A stretch of 64,000 bases of DNA from Apoda limacodes (taxonomy: Eukaryota > Arthropoda > Insecta > Lepidoptera > Limacodidae). The notes under the pieces were generated by a model. The model was not told where the DNA came from. It ran no database searches and saw only the letters and a program-made list of their open reading frames with translations. Where the stretch lies: the NCBI GenBank assembly GCA_946406115.1, contig OX291562.1, positions 898,001 through 962,000 on the forward strand, read 5' to 3'. Numbering within the stretch: position 1 is the first letter of the stretch; every line of letters begins with the position of its first letter. The position numbers and the translations under genes are program-made. This document shows positions 11,817-24,068 of this stretch, piece by piece.

Positions 11817-11976
11817 ATACTAATATTATAAATGCGAAAGTAACTCTGTCTGTCTGTCTGTTACCTCTTCACGCTTAAACTGCTGTACTGATTAAGCTAA
11901 AATTTAGCATGGACATAGTTTGAGTCCCGAGAAAGGACATAAGCTAATTGAAAACGTCAAAAGTGAGTCAATTTTT
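11817..11976 (+). repeat. Interspersed repeat (TACTAATATTATAAATGCGA class)
   Basis: The block begins ATACTAATATTATAAATGCG, continues AAGTAACTCTGTCTGTCTGT and reaches TAGTTTGAGTCCCGAGAAAG. This arrangement is familiar from many lepidopteran genomes as a short dispersed non-coding repeat. Its TTGGCATGGAGATAGTTTGA part reappears at 12555-12610 after the inverted-repeat element that follows, suggesting a duplication or a nested insertion. Confidence 0.55.
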
Positions 11977-12444
11977 AACTTCTCTTGAGAAGTTATTGGA
12001 ATAGGTCCGAAAATCGAAATCGAAAATTTTGCGTTTTCTTTACGTTTCAAGACGGAGAATCATTTTTAGAGTGATGTCTGTGTGTGTGTGTGTGTGTGTG
12101 TGTACGTATATATGTATGTATGTAGACATATTTTGTCTTTCGATTCCTCAATAACTACTGGACCGAATCGCTCTGATGACATATCAATCGATACGCCACG
12201 TCATGACTTAGATCTGAAAGGAGTCTGAAATAAATCGGTCCAGCGGTTCGTTTTTTATCCGTAAAAAACTGACTTTTTTATGCACACAACATAAATTTCA
12301 TGTATCGAGGGGTAGTAAAGGGTTTTCGAGGGTGCTGATTTCGATTTTTTTATCAGATTTTTAAAATTCAAAATGGCGGATCCAATATGACGTAATTTTT
12401 TTTTGTAAAAGAATTTTTCTCAAGAGAAGTTGCATGTACGGTAC
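11977..12444 (+). mobile_element. Non-autonomous inverted-repeat element, copy 1
   Basis: The left end AACTTCTCTTGAGAA is matched by its complement TTCTCAAGAGAAGTT at the right (about 12417-12431). The interior contains a (TG)n run at 12080-12103 and the conserved stretch CGATACGCCACGTCATGACT. A second, reverse-oriented copy lies at 15277-15606 and shares ends, interior and microsatellite position. There is no coding capacity. Confidence 0.65.
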
Positions 12445-12626
12445 TTGCTGCCGAACCATTTTTTTTGTTTATAATTCCTCAATTATAGAAAAAAATACCG
12501 TTGAAATCCTACACCGATAATCGAATTTAGGACGGGTGGAACCTCAGGCGAATTTGGCATGGAGATAGTTTGAGTCTGTTAGAAGGACATAGGCTACTTG
12601 AAAAGGTCAAGCGTGAGTTGTGTTTT

Positions 12627-12985
12627 AGGGTTCCGCTAATTACCCTTTAATTAGCGGAACCCTATTACTTAGACTCCTCTGTCCGTCCGTCTGTCCGTCC
12701 GTCCATCCGTCCGTCTGTCACCAGGCTGTACCTCATGAACCGTGATAGTTAGACATTTAAAATTTTGACGGAAGATGTATTTCTGTTGCTGCTAAAACAA
12801 ATATTTAATTTATAAAATAAATATTTAAGGGGGGTCCCATACAACAAACGGGTCTTTTTTGCCGTTTTAACTCGTGATTAGGCTGCGTGAAAAAAATGCG
12901 TGAGCTAAATGCTCATAGCGCGCCTTCTCACGGGTTAATAGATAACGGTACGGAACCCTTCGTGCGCACTTGGCCGATTTTTTTT
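12627..12985 (+). repeat. AGGGTTCCGT dispersed repeat, copy A
   Basis: This belongs to a non-coding family present three times in the window in the same orientation (also 18780-19088 and 34878-35176). Shared blocks are GTCTGTCACCAGGCTGTA, CTCATGAACCGTGATAG, ACGGAACCCTTCGTGCGC and a terminal ACTTGGCCGATTTTTT. The ends form an imperfect inverted pair (AGGGTTCCG...CGGAACCCT). In this copy the opening is itself a hairpin: AGGGTTCCGCTAATTA, six bases, then the exact complement. Confidence 0.8.
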
Positions 12986-13743
12986 CTATAATTAAGAAGT
13001 GATCGTTGAAATCCTGATACCAATAACCAAAATAGGGCGGGTAGAACCGCGGGCAAAAGTTCGACAGGACATCGGTTTTCTGAGACTATAAAAGATGCAC
13101 ATTCTGTTGCTAATTATAGCTACGTAACAGAGTACTTTCTGAGTATGTGTATTGAAAAGATATGTACCTTACCAGGCTAAGCCAGGTTAGAGCACACGCG
13201 TGCGAGTAAGGTAACGGGTAACGACCGTAACTCAACTACATATTTCTAAGTTGACGTTTGTTTGTTTGACAATTTGGTTGATAAGTGCATAAGTAAGACC
13301 ACAACAAAATAGTTTTAGTTTAGTTTAGTTAGTGAGTAATATCGTTTCAAGACTTTGAGGAATATTCCCGAAGTTTTTGATAAAGCAGCCAGGCTTTTGA
13401 GTTTGTGTGCAGGTCCCGCCACTGGGACTAGGCCCTTAGGCTGTCTGGGCTCCTCGGCCGGGGCCTTGTAGGCCTAGGGGAAAATCCGGCTCTGTGCCGA
13501 CGCTGACTGTTGAATCTAATGCGGAAGGGCTGATCCTCATGGGCTACTTGATAAATTAACGCAAGAGAGTACCAACACTCACTAAAGCTAATCTGCTTGG
13601 TATATAGGTATATCTGGTACGGTACACATAGGCATGGCACACTAAAGACATAGAGAGAAGTAGATATAACTTAAAGCACTTTCGTTCGCTATAAAATTTT
13701 ACGCACGCACTCTTGTGTGTATACGTGCGATAGAAGGGGAAGG

Positions 13744-13780
<37 letters not shown>

Positions 13781-14157
13781 CTCACACTCACGCAAACATA
13801 AACATACATACAGGTATATGCAAGTACGTGAAGGACTAATTTAAATCAAAACCTCTAAGATATATTTGTTAATTATAATTTTTCTTAAGTAACATTATAA
13901 ACAACCTTTCGACCCGCGGCTTCACTCGTATAGACTATAAGATTTGCATGGTTCTTTATTCAACATTCTATAAAATTAACACCATTTCACCTCCTTAGAG
14001 TAAAAAATTCTAAAGCGCCAACAAAACGTACAATACTGTGTGTACGTTTAATACATTACTGCCGCGGCCCGCTAACGCAGCATAACCGGGCGATCGTTAG
14101 TATGCGGGACGAGGCATATCCTATCTTAGCATATGCTTACGTTGTAATAGGTAAACT
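12986..14157. other. Non-coding DNA with a CA microsatellite
   Basis: A (CA)n run lies at 13745-13776. GC-rich patches near 13400-13500 and 14060-14100 give no recognisable protein. Nothing else is identified. Confidence 0.5.
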
Positions 14158-14490
14158 GTATGAAAAATTTAAGCCCAATCTGCCCAGTGGTTTGAATTTT
14201 TTCATACAAATTTTCAACCTCTATTTTACCCCATGAGGGATGATTTCCAAAAACGGTGAAACACTTAATTCTTAATTTTTAATCGAAAGGCAATGTATTA
14301 ATTTTCATCCATTTTAAATTCAAAACGACGTATTTTCAAAAAAACGTACAATTCTCATTTCACCCCTTTAGGGGTGAAATTTCGAATAACCCCTTTCTTG
14401 GTGCTCGCCTACGTAACAACAAAAATCTTTGTGTCAAATTTCAAGTCTCCAGGACCAGTAGTTTGGGCTGTGCCTTGATATGTCAGTCAG
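14158..14490 (+). repeat. Interspersed repeat with a perfect hairpin
   Basis: The block includes TTTTACCCCATGAGGG, TTTCACCCCTTTAGGGGTGA (a hairpin with 10-bp arms near 14358-14380) and CAAATTTCAAGTCTCCAGGA. This arrangement resembles a dispersed non-coding repeat found widely in lepidopteran genomes. It codes for nothing and its ends are approximate. Confidence 0.45.
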
Positions 14491-15276
14491 TTTCTACTTT
14501 TATATATTTATATATATTCTGTCGCTGGAAATTTAGGTAATTAATGTTAAATTGATATCATAATAAATTTGCATATCGTCGGAAAAAAAATACATAAAAA
14601 CATGACGTGTTAAAATTATGACGTGTTTTTGCTAAAATCACTGCTAGGTACTGGTATCGAAATTTAATTTTCACCACGAAACAATCTGTTAGATTAGGTA
14701 TAATTAGGTGCACCTTTTTATCATTTTGAGTTCTTGTTCCATTAGTCATAGTAAAACCGAATTTAACCAAAAACTAATATTTTTTACAAATTGATAATTA
14801 GTTATTAGAGGTAGTAAAATAATGTTTTGATTGATATAAATTTCCTATAATCTTTGCACAAAGCTGTGCTCGGTAATTAGTTGTCATTAAGCTAATTGTA
14901 TACTCCCGGGATCGCCTCTCGTCTCTCGTCTCCGGCTCGCTAATGGTCGCGCCTTTGTGAGCGCGGGCGGTGTCATTCAATTGTTCGCGCTCTAATCTGT
15001 TGCATAATGGCTTCTTTATGACCGCGTTTAGATTCATCTTTCACAAATAATATTATAATGACAAACTAATCTTCTATCAAACAGACCACAGGCTGAGACA
15101 CTTTGAAAGAGCATGACACACTCAAGCAACGCCAATAAAACTTCGATTGTACTATATTCACTTATATGTAGATATACTGTAATATGATTATACCATACAG
15201 TGCTCTCAAATAGACAAACAATAATGCAGAAAATAATTATGCTCCTTATACTGAACAACAAATAGTTTGGTAGCAT
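14491..15276. other. AT-rich non-coding DNA
   Basis: Short open frames (minus strand 14558-14770, 14798-15037, 15034-15291) have no domains, no codon bias distinct from the background and no splice context. Nothing is called. Confidence 0.5.
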
Positions 15277-15606
15277 GTACCGCACGAGCAACTTCCCTTA
15301 AGTATATTTTTGGTTTCTTTAAAAAAACAGTTTTTAGCGATAAAAAACAAAGCGCTTTGCCGATTTTGCCCAAACACGTTTTAGATCTAAGTCATGACGT
15401 GGCGTATCGATTAATATGGCCACGAGACAAATTGGTCAATTGGTTCTTGAGGTATCGAGAGACAAAAAACCTCACACACACACATACACACAGACATCAC
15501 TCTAAAAATGATGACAAATGATTTTCCTGGTCTCAAAACGTAAAGAGAACGCAAATTAAGCGATTTCGATTTTCGGATCTTTTAATAACTTATGTCAAGA
15601 GAAGTT
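15277..15606 (-). mobile_element. Non-autonomous inverted-repeat element, copy 2
   Basis: This is the reverse-oriented relative of 11977-12444. On the minus strand it begins AACTTCTCTTGACATAAGTT, carries the TG-rich microsatellite (CA on the plus strand at 15473-15494), contains the conserved ATACGCCACGTCATGACTTA and ends near GCAACTTCCC. It is more diverged and shorter than copy 1. Confidence 0.6.
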
Positions 15607-15752
15607 AACACAGAGAACAATCTGTCCACAAACAAAGGCCTATCAAAATTGGAGCTTAAAATAATAATTTCCCCCATTTTTTTCACTAAACAATTAAAAA
15701 CATTACATTTTGGTATCAGATAAAAAGAGGATTTATATTGATTAGTGTTGAG

Positions 15753-15932
15753 CACTAGATATGGAAACACTAGATATGGAAACACTAGATATGGAAACAC
15801 TAGATATGGAAACACTAGATATGGAAACACTAGATATGGAAACACTAGATATGGAAACACTAGATATGGAAACACTAGATATGGAAACACTAGATATGGA
15901 AACACTAGATATGGAAACACTAGATATGGAAA
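15753..15932. repeat. 15-bp minisatellite, exactly 12 copies
   Basis: The unit CACTAGATATGGAAA occurs 12 times without a visible substitution. Fifteen is a multiple of three, so each frame repeats a fixed pentapeptide (for example METLD). The open frames seen across it are a consequence of the period. Confidence 0.97.
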
Positions 15933-16571
15933 CAAAGTTTAAAACAAATAAAAGTATTTTTATAATCGACAAAATTCATTCAAAATTATCAATGAAAACT
16001 TTTTACTTCACATCCGCGTATATAACTATATATTATATTTTTATTTTTACAGAAGTCACATGGTTCAACAAAATAACAATCTAATGAAAAAGACCTTTAG
16101 GCCTTAAACATAAATATTTCAAACCGTACAATGTTACTTAGTGTTACTTTTCTAGTATCGATTTATAGAGTTGTTATCTACTGTTAGTTTAGCTACGATG
16201 TATTATTTGGTTTTATTATTGACGTTGTATTATGGATACAATGACGTGTAAAAAGTGTACGTTAGCTCCGACGTTGTATTGTAGCTAATGGCTGCGCCAC
16301 ACTCGCTCGGAAAGGATAAAGACGTCTGCGGGACAACTTGAGCGCGAAATAAGATTGGATTATCTGATATTAGCGGCATTGTGTGGGACTGCGTGTTTGT
16401 ATTGTGTTGTGTTGTGGCCTGTGGGCCTTCAGCCTTACGTTTCAATACAGATTATGACGTATATTTGTTGAAAGACAAGGGATTATACATCATTTACGAA
16501 GATGTACTTTGTAATGATTTCCGTAGGAACTATGAATACTTTGAGTCTGACTGACGTCATACATAACTAAT
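15933..16571. other. AT-rich non-coding DNA
   Basis: A modestly GC-richer patch at 16260-16440 gives a minus-strand open frame without a recognisable domain. Nothing is called. Confidence 0.5.
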
Positions 16572-16884
16572 ATGCCTCGGCCAAAAGTATTAGGCACCCC
16601 ATGAAAATGCACAATTCATGTTTTGCTAATCAACAATGAGTAAACGCTTAGTAAGCGGCATATTGTTAAGGTCATAAAACACCTGGTAACCGAAAACAAT
16701 GGATTTGGTTTTCTTACGGTCTAATCAGTCAATTTTTGGGACTCTAACAATTAAAAAATATTTTATTTCTCCTGAAACGATTATATTGCGGGCCTAATTT
16801 ATTCAAAACTGGCGAAAATAAGTGAAATTAGTTAAGACAATAGAGTTAAATTTTAGGTTGACTAATTCTTTCGGCCAAGGTATG
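16572..16884. mobile_element. Tc1/mariner-type MITE
   Basis: The terminal inverted repeats CCTCGGCCAAAAGTATTAGG (left) and, read on the minus strand from about 16880, CCTTGGCCGAAAGAATTAGT match the GGCCAAAAGTATT-type ends of Tc1-like transposons. The ~310-bp interior is AT-rich and non-coding. It was probably moved in trans by a Tc1-type transposase. It is not an obvious deletion derivative of the transposase at 4961-5948. Confidence 0.75.
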
Positions 16885-18465
16885 TTACTAACTGACAAGG
16901 TTAATAGCTAATCTGTTACTGACTGACATGATATATAGCTAACCTGTTAGCTAAAAAGTATTTTTTAATGTTATTGGACTTGTTACACAGTACCAGACTA
17001 AGCAAAGCTTGTACTTTGGTTGCTGCTAGAAAATTATCATCATAGTATGAACCTACAAACGTCCACCTATAAGATTCCTCTTTTCGTAACCTTCGCAAGG
17101 TCATTTCACGCTAGGTTTTCTGCTCGAGAATTCCCGAGGCGAGAATTCTCGAGAAATTTGTTTTTAGTCGAGACGGGAAAAAAAATTCAGTGCGCTAGGT
17201 AACTAAAAAGAGACATGCATACAACACGTGACGAATTCAGAGTTTCGTCACGCTGTCACCCCGCTTTAGACAAAACCACTCACATAACTAGAAATTTAAT
17301 AAAAGAGAATTTTAGTTATTTGAGTCTTCTGGGCAACGAACGCTTACTCTTGAACAAATTTACAAAGCTGTAATGACTACTAAGCCAACATTGAAGGAGA
17401 ATGAGCGAGTTTTGGAATTTATTTTTAATCTACCTTCTGCTTGTAATTGTAAAAAGAAAAATGACAAGTGAGAAATAATTGTATGTTGTAGAAACAAATA
17501 ATCTAGATACTTAAATTTCTTTGTTATTAAATGAAAGACGAACGGAATTCAAACAAGTCATACATTACTGTCCTCGAACATTTTCTTTATCTCTGTTATA
17601 ATTGAGCTAACTGCATACTTTAAGTGACCGAATCGTCGGCGACGATCGTCTCTGAGATATACGTAATGATTTGTGAGCAACAAAGCTCTTGTTGTGTCTT
17701 GTCTTCAAACTTATTTTCAACTTGGATTTCAATAATTATTTTTGATTTAGGAATTTCCCCTTCAATTTGTGTATTTGTGTATTTCTATTGAAGATAGTAA
17801 CTATCTGTGTACTTATGGAAATCAAAGGTTTTGTTTAACAAAGGATCAATTCACCAGTACCGCTGCGCTGCACCAACACGCATAGATTTTTCGTATTACT
17901 TAATAAGGCGGGCTTGATGCTTACAGTACTTTCTGTCAGCCAACCATAAGGCTAAATAAAAATAATATTGGCGTGGTAACAGTTATTTATTTAATTATAT
18001 ATGTAATTAATTGTAAACTAACAGGCCGGAGCCCAAACATTTATAAATATGATTATATAAATACACTTATACACTACTAGATATTTATAATCGAATGAAT
18101 ATAACATTATGTCTGTGGATTATAAATTAAAAATTATTACAATTACAAAAGATCATAAATTAAATTAAATACAATAAATTAAATTAAAATTAAATTAAAT
18201 TCAATATACAATAGTATTGAAGACAGGTAGTATTGAAAAAAATAAGCTAATATATGATTATTACAAATTATAATTATGGATGAATGTCACATTGAGTATG
18301 TCCTTAAATAAAAAATAGAGTAAGAGATTGACAAAAGTTCAATATTTTTTTAAATAGGTTGAATTATATTGAAATTATAGTAAAATTGAAAAAGGTATTT
18401 ACAAAGATGGTCCTACTTACGTGTTGAGCAACAATGAAATCGTTTTATATTAGTCCTTAAATAAA
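16885..18465. other. AT-rich non-coding DNA
   Basis: A short palindromic block made of CTCGAGAATTC and its complement lies at 17123-17155. A (TTAAA)n-like stretch lies near 18150-18205. No gene is recognised. Confidence 0.5.
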
Positions 18466-18779
18466 TAAAGGATTCCCTTTTTGTAGGCAAGTAAGAGGCT
18501 TCAGATACCCCAAGAATAATAGCGAATGGTCGGCGCTGGCGTAACGGAAGTGATTTAGCCATGTAGCGATGACGTATTAGCCTCATATCGCTTCGTTCGA
18601 AGATTGGGAAATTAATAACTCGCCCTTATCTCATTCTCCGGAACCTGGTGCGGAGCTGAGATATACAAGTAGAAGTTGTGTAATCCGGACTTAACGTGTG
18701 TGTTAAGGTAAAGGGGAGGTACGGGCAATGTTCTCAATACTTTGACCTCTCCAGTGGGCTACGGCGCAGTATGATTTTT
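18466..18779. other. Unassigned moderately GC-rich block
   Basis: Between an AATAAATAAAGG-like edge and a downstream dispersed repeat lies about 310 bp of higher GC. On the minus strand it gives a short open stretch containing INFPIFERSDMRLIRHRY. I do not recognise a domain. It could be a LINE fragment with its AAATAAAT-type tail at the left edge, or the remains of a host exon. Confidence 0.3.
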
Positions 18780-19088
18780 AGGGTTCCGTACCCAAAGGGT
18801 AATTAACGGGACCCTATTACTAAGACTCCGCTGTCCGTCCGTTCGTCTGTCACCAGGCTGTATCTCATGAACCGTGATAGTTAGACAGTTGAAATTTTCA
18901 CAGATGATGTATTTATGTTGACGCTTTAACAAAAAATACTAAAAAACAGACATAAAGGTGGCTCCCATACAACAAACGTGATTTTTTTGTTAGTTTTTGC
19001 TCGATATTGATAACGGCAACAGTCTACCTTTTGTTAATAGTACGGAACCCTTCGTGCGCGAGTCCGACTCGCACTTGACCGATTTTTT
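18780..19088 (+). repeat. AGGGTTCCGT dispersed repeat, copy B
   Basis: It begins AGGGTTCCGTACCCAAAGGG, contains GTCTGTCACCAGGCTGTA and CTCATGAACCGTGATAGTTA, and ends CGAGTCCGACTCGCACTTGA then a T-run. Same family and orientation as 12627-12985 and 34878-35176. Confidence 0.85.
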
Positions 19089-19682
19089 TACTACAGCTGT
19101 AAGCGTTGTTGAAAAAAATGTATTCTGAGAATTTCATCGAGAAATATTACTTGCGTGCACTAATCTCTGAATTTAGAGCAGTAGTAATCTAACGATATAT
19201 ACTCACATTTATGTTTCCAGCAGTTATTATTTAGTGTTATTCTGCTATAAACTTAACTCAACATGTATCTAATTAATACAACCATAATAAAATCGACGAA
19301 GTGAGAGACCAAATTGAAAATCTTCAAATAATTGCTGAGCACAATAAACACAAAAATAAAAGAAACATTAAAAGTTTCATAGTTTTGCTGTTACAAAATT
19401 TATCTCAATGGTTTTTTTCCTAGTGTGAGTGAACCACTTATCTTGTTTTGATCACTTTAATATGCTGGTGCGAAACTAATCACGAAATAAACAACACCAA
19501 AGCAAAGTAAACAGCGTTCACTCATTCACACATCTCCACTGTTAGCAGATTGGTCACCTTGAATAAAGGCGATATCGGCCATAGTATTTCATACTTGCCA
19601 TTTGGTTACGGAACCCTAAAAAGACCCTGGTACACACTATAGCCTAACGAGAAGCAGATAAGAAATGTTTGTTTAATATATG
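19089..19682. other. AT-rich non-coding DNA
   Basis: No gene or repeat is recognised. Confidence 0.5.
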
Positions 19683-19943
19683 AAAATGAGATACCAAAAT
19701 ATTATTGTGATCAAGATAAGTTGTACAGTAAACCTGTAAGTTTTATAGTCAAAGGTAATAAAGAACAATAAAATGAGATACCAAAATATTATAGTGATCA
19801 AGATAAGTTGTACAGTAAACCTGTAAGTTTTAAAGTCAAAGGTAATAAAGAACAATAAAATGAGATACCAAAATATTATAGTGATCAAGATAAGTTGTAC
19901 AGTAAACCTGTAAGTTTTATAGTCAAAGGTAATAAAGAACAAT
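19683..19943. repeat. 87-bp direct repeat, three copies
   Basis: Three tandem copies begin AAAATGAGATACCAAAATAT at 19683, 19770 and 19857 and differ at only two or three positions. The period is 29 codons, so a minus-strand frame (19942-19673) stays open and repeats a hydrophobic peptide (VQLILITIIFWYLI). This is probably incidental. Confidence 0.95.
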
Positions 19944-20454
19944 AAAAAAGTTCACATTTAAATGATTTTGATGAAAAGTGCAATAAAACTAAAGTAGAAT
20001 AACACACTTATAATGAAAATTATTAGATTTATTTTCTTCAAATATGTAAATATGCTTATTTTTCTAAAGACATGAGAAGATGCTAGTTTCAGAATCAGTC
20101 CCAATCTAGCACTATCCTACAGCCGATACGCTTTTCTCCGTTATTTAAAAAGGAAAACAGTTTTATTTTTTTTATCTTTAAATGATTCGTAATCCGAGAG
20201 CAGCATCTTTGTTTTCGAGATCGGATTTTCAATTAGTAATTTGAGTCTCAAAGTACCTTCTACAATTACAAATGGTTTCACGTTTCTGACGATTTTTTGA
20301 TTTGATTTAAACAATGGTAGTCCCTTGCAATTGAAACTAAAACTGTACTTGAACAATAAAAGCAGGGCATAGCAAGTACTCGTCCGAATCAGCAGCCGGA
20401 ATTGGGGAAGTATCTACACCTTACAGAAAAACCACGCCCACAATAACACTAACA
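19944..20454. other. AT-rich non-coding DNA
   Basis: No gene is recognised. The minus-strand frame at 20141-20356 has no domain. GC rises from about 20380, where the next LINE begins. Confidence 0.5.
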
Positions 20455-22799
20455 TTGAGTAGTGCTGTGTTCCTGGCGGTGAGTAAGGTTGCCAGAGCTC
20501 TCTTTGAGGATTCGCTGCGCTGACAGCGGAGGACCGGCGGTGCTTATCGCTGTCATTGCTCGGCGTAGACGCGGCGTGCTGGTTCGGCGGTCAGGGAGAC
20601 CTGATGAAACGGCTGACCGCTGGCCGCCCGCAGGTTGAACGGGTTCCCGAACCCAGGGATCACTTAATCTCCGCCCTGGGAGGCTGATCCGCCAGCCTGT
20701 GTAAAGTCTCTGAAGTGGTAGTCGTGCCGGAGAAGGAGACCGTAGTGGACCCGGCTACTACAACAGAAGGGGATCAGGGGCCATTCCGCCCGCCGTGCCA
20801 GCAACCGTATCATCTGTGCCATGCTTCGGCAGTTTTAGTACCGCACCTTTTGTCCTCTAAGCTGTCTGAGCAGTGAATCCTCATTTTTTAGTTTAAGTAA
20901 CTTTTTTTAAATAAAATGGCCAAAAGAACGAAAAGGAAAAGAGTTTTTACAGCGGCTACTCCATCCACTTATAATGTGGATTTTTGCAACATCAGGGGTA
21001 TTCACGCAAATCTTAACGCAGTCCTCCACCATCTCGAGACTGCGCAGCCGACTATTTTTTTCCTAACGGAGACGCAGATATCCTGCCCGGCTGTCACATC
21101 ATACTTTCATTATACCGGCTACAAACTCGAGCACAATTTTTTGAGTCGTGCCGGTGTATGTATGTTGCAAAAGAGAAAGCCGATCTATTGGGCAGTCTCT
21201 TTGCCTCCAACTCGAATATGAACGACGAAGGCGCTGTCCACCTACTTTACCGTGGTGCGGTAAGACCATGCCGGAAATCTCTATAACACAGCGAGAGGTC
21301 CGGCGGGCGTTGTTTTCTCTAGACGTTCATAAGTCGAGTTGGCCAGACGGTATACCAGCAGTGGTGCTTAAGCAGTGTGCTCCTGAGTTATGTCCTGTAC
21401 TCACGCGCCTCTTCGCGCTTTCCTATCATACTAGGCAATTTCCGTCTTCATGGAAGACTGCGAATGTGCACCCGGTTCCCAAAAAGGGCGATAGATCAGA
21501 TCCATCGAATTACAGGCCTATCGCTATTACCTCTCTCCTCTCCAAGGTGATGGAGCGTGTGATCATCACACAGCTTTTGAGATACCTAGAAAAACATGAC
21601 CTGATCAGCGACCGTCAATATGGCTTTCGCCACGGGCGCTCCACTGGTGACCTTCTAGTGTATCTCACACACCGATGGGCACAAGCCATTGAGAGTCAGG
21701 GGGAGGCATTGGCATGTAGCCTAGACATAGTGAAGGCGTACGGAGTGCCCGAGGGTTTGTGCAAATGGGTGGCTAGCTTTTTGTCCGGCAGACGCATACG
21801 AGCCGTAGTTGACGGTAGTTGCTCTGATAGCATGGACATTAATGCTGGTGTCCCGCAAGGCTCTGTGGTGTCTCCTACGCTGTTTCTACTGCACATCAAT
21901 GATATGTTGGAGATCAACAACATACATTGCTATGCAGATGACAGTACTGGAGACGCTTATTACACGGGCCGTGCAAGCATCCCTCGTTCTGTTGTGGAGG
22001 AAAAACGTGAAGAACTTGTGTCTCAAATCGAGATCGGTCTGTCCAAGGTCTCTGACTGGGGACGGGAAAACTTGGTCCGATTCAACCCTTCAAAGACACA
22101 AGTCTGCGCGTTCACCGCTAAGAAAACCCCATTTACTGTAGTCCCACAATTCCAGAACACTCCCCTCTCCATCTGCAAGAGCATTGGGATCCTTGGTGTT
22201 CACATCTCCAGCGATGTTCAGTTCCGAGATCACTTACTAGACAAGGTAAAGCTGGCGTCCAAAAAACTTGGTGTACTCAACAGAGCGAAGCAGTACTTCA
22301 CGTCGGGGCAAATGTTGCTGCTTTACAAGTCGCAAGTCCGGCCCCATATGGAGTACTGCTGCCATCTCTGGACGGGTGCACCCGGATACCAGCTTGGCCC
22401 TTTTGACTCGGTTCAACGACGGGCTGTGAGAATTGTCGACGATCCCAAACTCACTTGCGGTATCGAGCCCCTAAGTTTGAGGAGAGACTTTGCCTCCCTG
22501 TGTGTGTTCTACCGCTTGTACAATGGGTTGTGTTCTGAGGAATTATTCGAAATGATGCCCATGGCTACTTTCTACCATCGCACCGCTCCTTTTCCTTCCT
22601 CCCGCGAACGCTTGGGTTGTGGTATGAGCCCCCAGCCAAGGTATTGTCTAACGACTAAGTCAAGTTAAGAAGTTATTAGATTTTTTTAGGGCCGGCAACG
22701 CGCCAGTGATACCCCTGGTGTTGCAAGCGTCCATAGGCTACGGTGACCGTTTACCATCAGGCGGACCTTAAGTTTGTTTGCCACCCTAGTGGTATACAA
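20455..22799 (+). mobile_element. Internally deleted non-LTR retrotransposon
   Basis: A GC-rich 5' segment (about 20455-20900) is followed by a partial endonuclease, a reverse transcriptase and a 3' UTR of a type frequent in Lepidoptera: GGGCCGGCAACGCGCC, then GGCTACGGTGACCG, ACCATCAGGCGGACC and TTGCCACCCTAGTGGTAT before an A-rich end. The 5' edge is approximate. A relic of the same 3' end lies at 3630-3705 on the minus strand. Confidence 0.8.
20916..22668 (+). pseudogene. LINE ORF2 remnant (endonuclease start fused to reverse transcriptase)
   Basis: The first frame (20916-21221) carries an endonuclease N-terminus (DFCNIRGIHANLNA, FFLTETQI). Around 21170-21240 the sequence passes through a second frame (AKEKADLLGSLFASNSN) into the reverse transcriptase frame, so most of the endonuclease is deleted. 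The reverse transcriptase block, to 22668, has VHPVPKKGDRSDPSNYRPI, RQYGFRHGRSTGDLL, AGVPQGSVVSPTLFLLH and CYADDSTGDA, then a full C-terminal region. Motif A is broken: LDIVKA runs straight into YGVPEG, losing the second half of the D..KAFD..W motif. The element is dead. Confidence 0.85.
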
Positions 22800-24068
22800 A
22801 AAAATATAATGTAATTTTTTGCAAGTACCTACCTGTAACGTTTATTCTACACTAAGCCTAGTTATAACTTGGCTATTTAAAGAAATTATTGCATAACTTT
22901 GGAAATATTTAAATTTGGTGTTTTAAAATATCCTGTTCACTAAGTGATTAATAATGTCTCCGTGTGAACCGGAGTCCCGGATCCCGCAGGCTCGCTCGCC
23001 GACCCGGAACACAATATACCCGGTAGAAGTGATACAGTTAGAAGGAGTTGGTTGTACGAGTAATTAATATCTTTAACGCGTCACCACATCACCACAATAT
23101 ACCAGTAAGAGGACTCTTGATAAATGCATCTCTCAAGGCCCGTACCTAGAGCGGTGTCAGAACTATCAATTCGCTTTTCTCTTGCACTCAGCGTTGCACT
23201 TTGCGTCTCTACCGCGAACCACTGTCTTGTCTTCTTGCCACACTTGTAACTGCTGTGCGATTTGTGTATGATTGTGCGACGAAAATCACACGTGGTATGT
23301 GTTATTGATGCGCTTGTATGAATATCTCGGTCAGTCCTAAATAAAAACATGTTAAATGTGTTACTAGGTGGGAATAGATTATGATATTTATAGATCTTCC
23401 AAGAAGACGAATTATTTTTAAACTAGCTTTTACCCGCAAGTACTCGCCTTACTGTTGATATTGTCAACTACTTACTTTTAGTTGTCGATCGATATAAAAA
23501 TCATTAGCATAAAAATTACTAACAGTAAAAAATAATTCTATCAAGTTTGAAACAAATCGGATGACGCAATAAAATGTTTCAACCAAAGTTTACCCCTCCG
23601 TGCGACCCATCCCCTTTAAGTTTTTAGCGAGAAAGAGTAGCCTATATGGGGGCATATAGGAATCCGAAAAACTATAGGCAATTGAAATATTACATAAATA
23701 TTGATTGTTTTTTTTAAATCAAACTATTTACATTGTAAATCTTGTTTATTTAATGTTTCAATACAAAACATGTATTTATTAGTTGATACACTATAATTTT
23801 ATGTTTCGTTTGTGATTTTACAAAGATTACCTATTGGACGCACGCAATAAAACAGTATTGTAATTAGTTTGTAAAGCTAGTTGTAGTTAATTTACTTATT
23901 TATACGATTCTAAAGTGTTCTTAGTAACCCATTTGAATAAAAAGATTTTGATTTGATTTGATTTGTTATAACCTTCTCCAGAGTTCCATCTATCTTTGTA
24001 CCACAATTCATTTTTATCGATTCAGCTGTTCAGGCGTGAAAGCGTAACAAATAAACAAATTATAAATC
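22800..24068. other. Non-coding DNA
   Basis: A GC-richer patch at 22960-23040 and a minus-strand open frame at 23081-23350 show no recognisable domain. A short GATTTGATTTGATTT run lies near 23940-23960, downstream of the F-box gene. Nothing else is called. Confidence 0.45.

Noticed and set aside
17123..17155. XhoI/EcoRI-like palindrome suggesting a cloning linker
   Set aside because: The block is an imperfect natural inverted repeat in continuous AT-rich sequence, with no vector sequence next to it.
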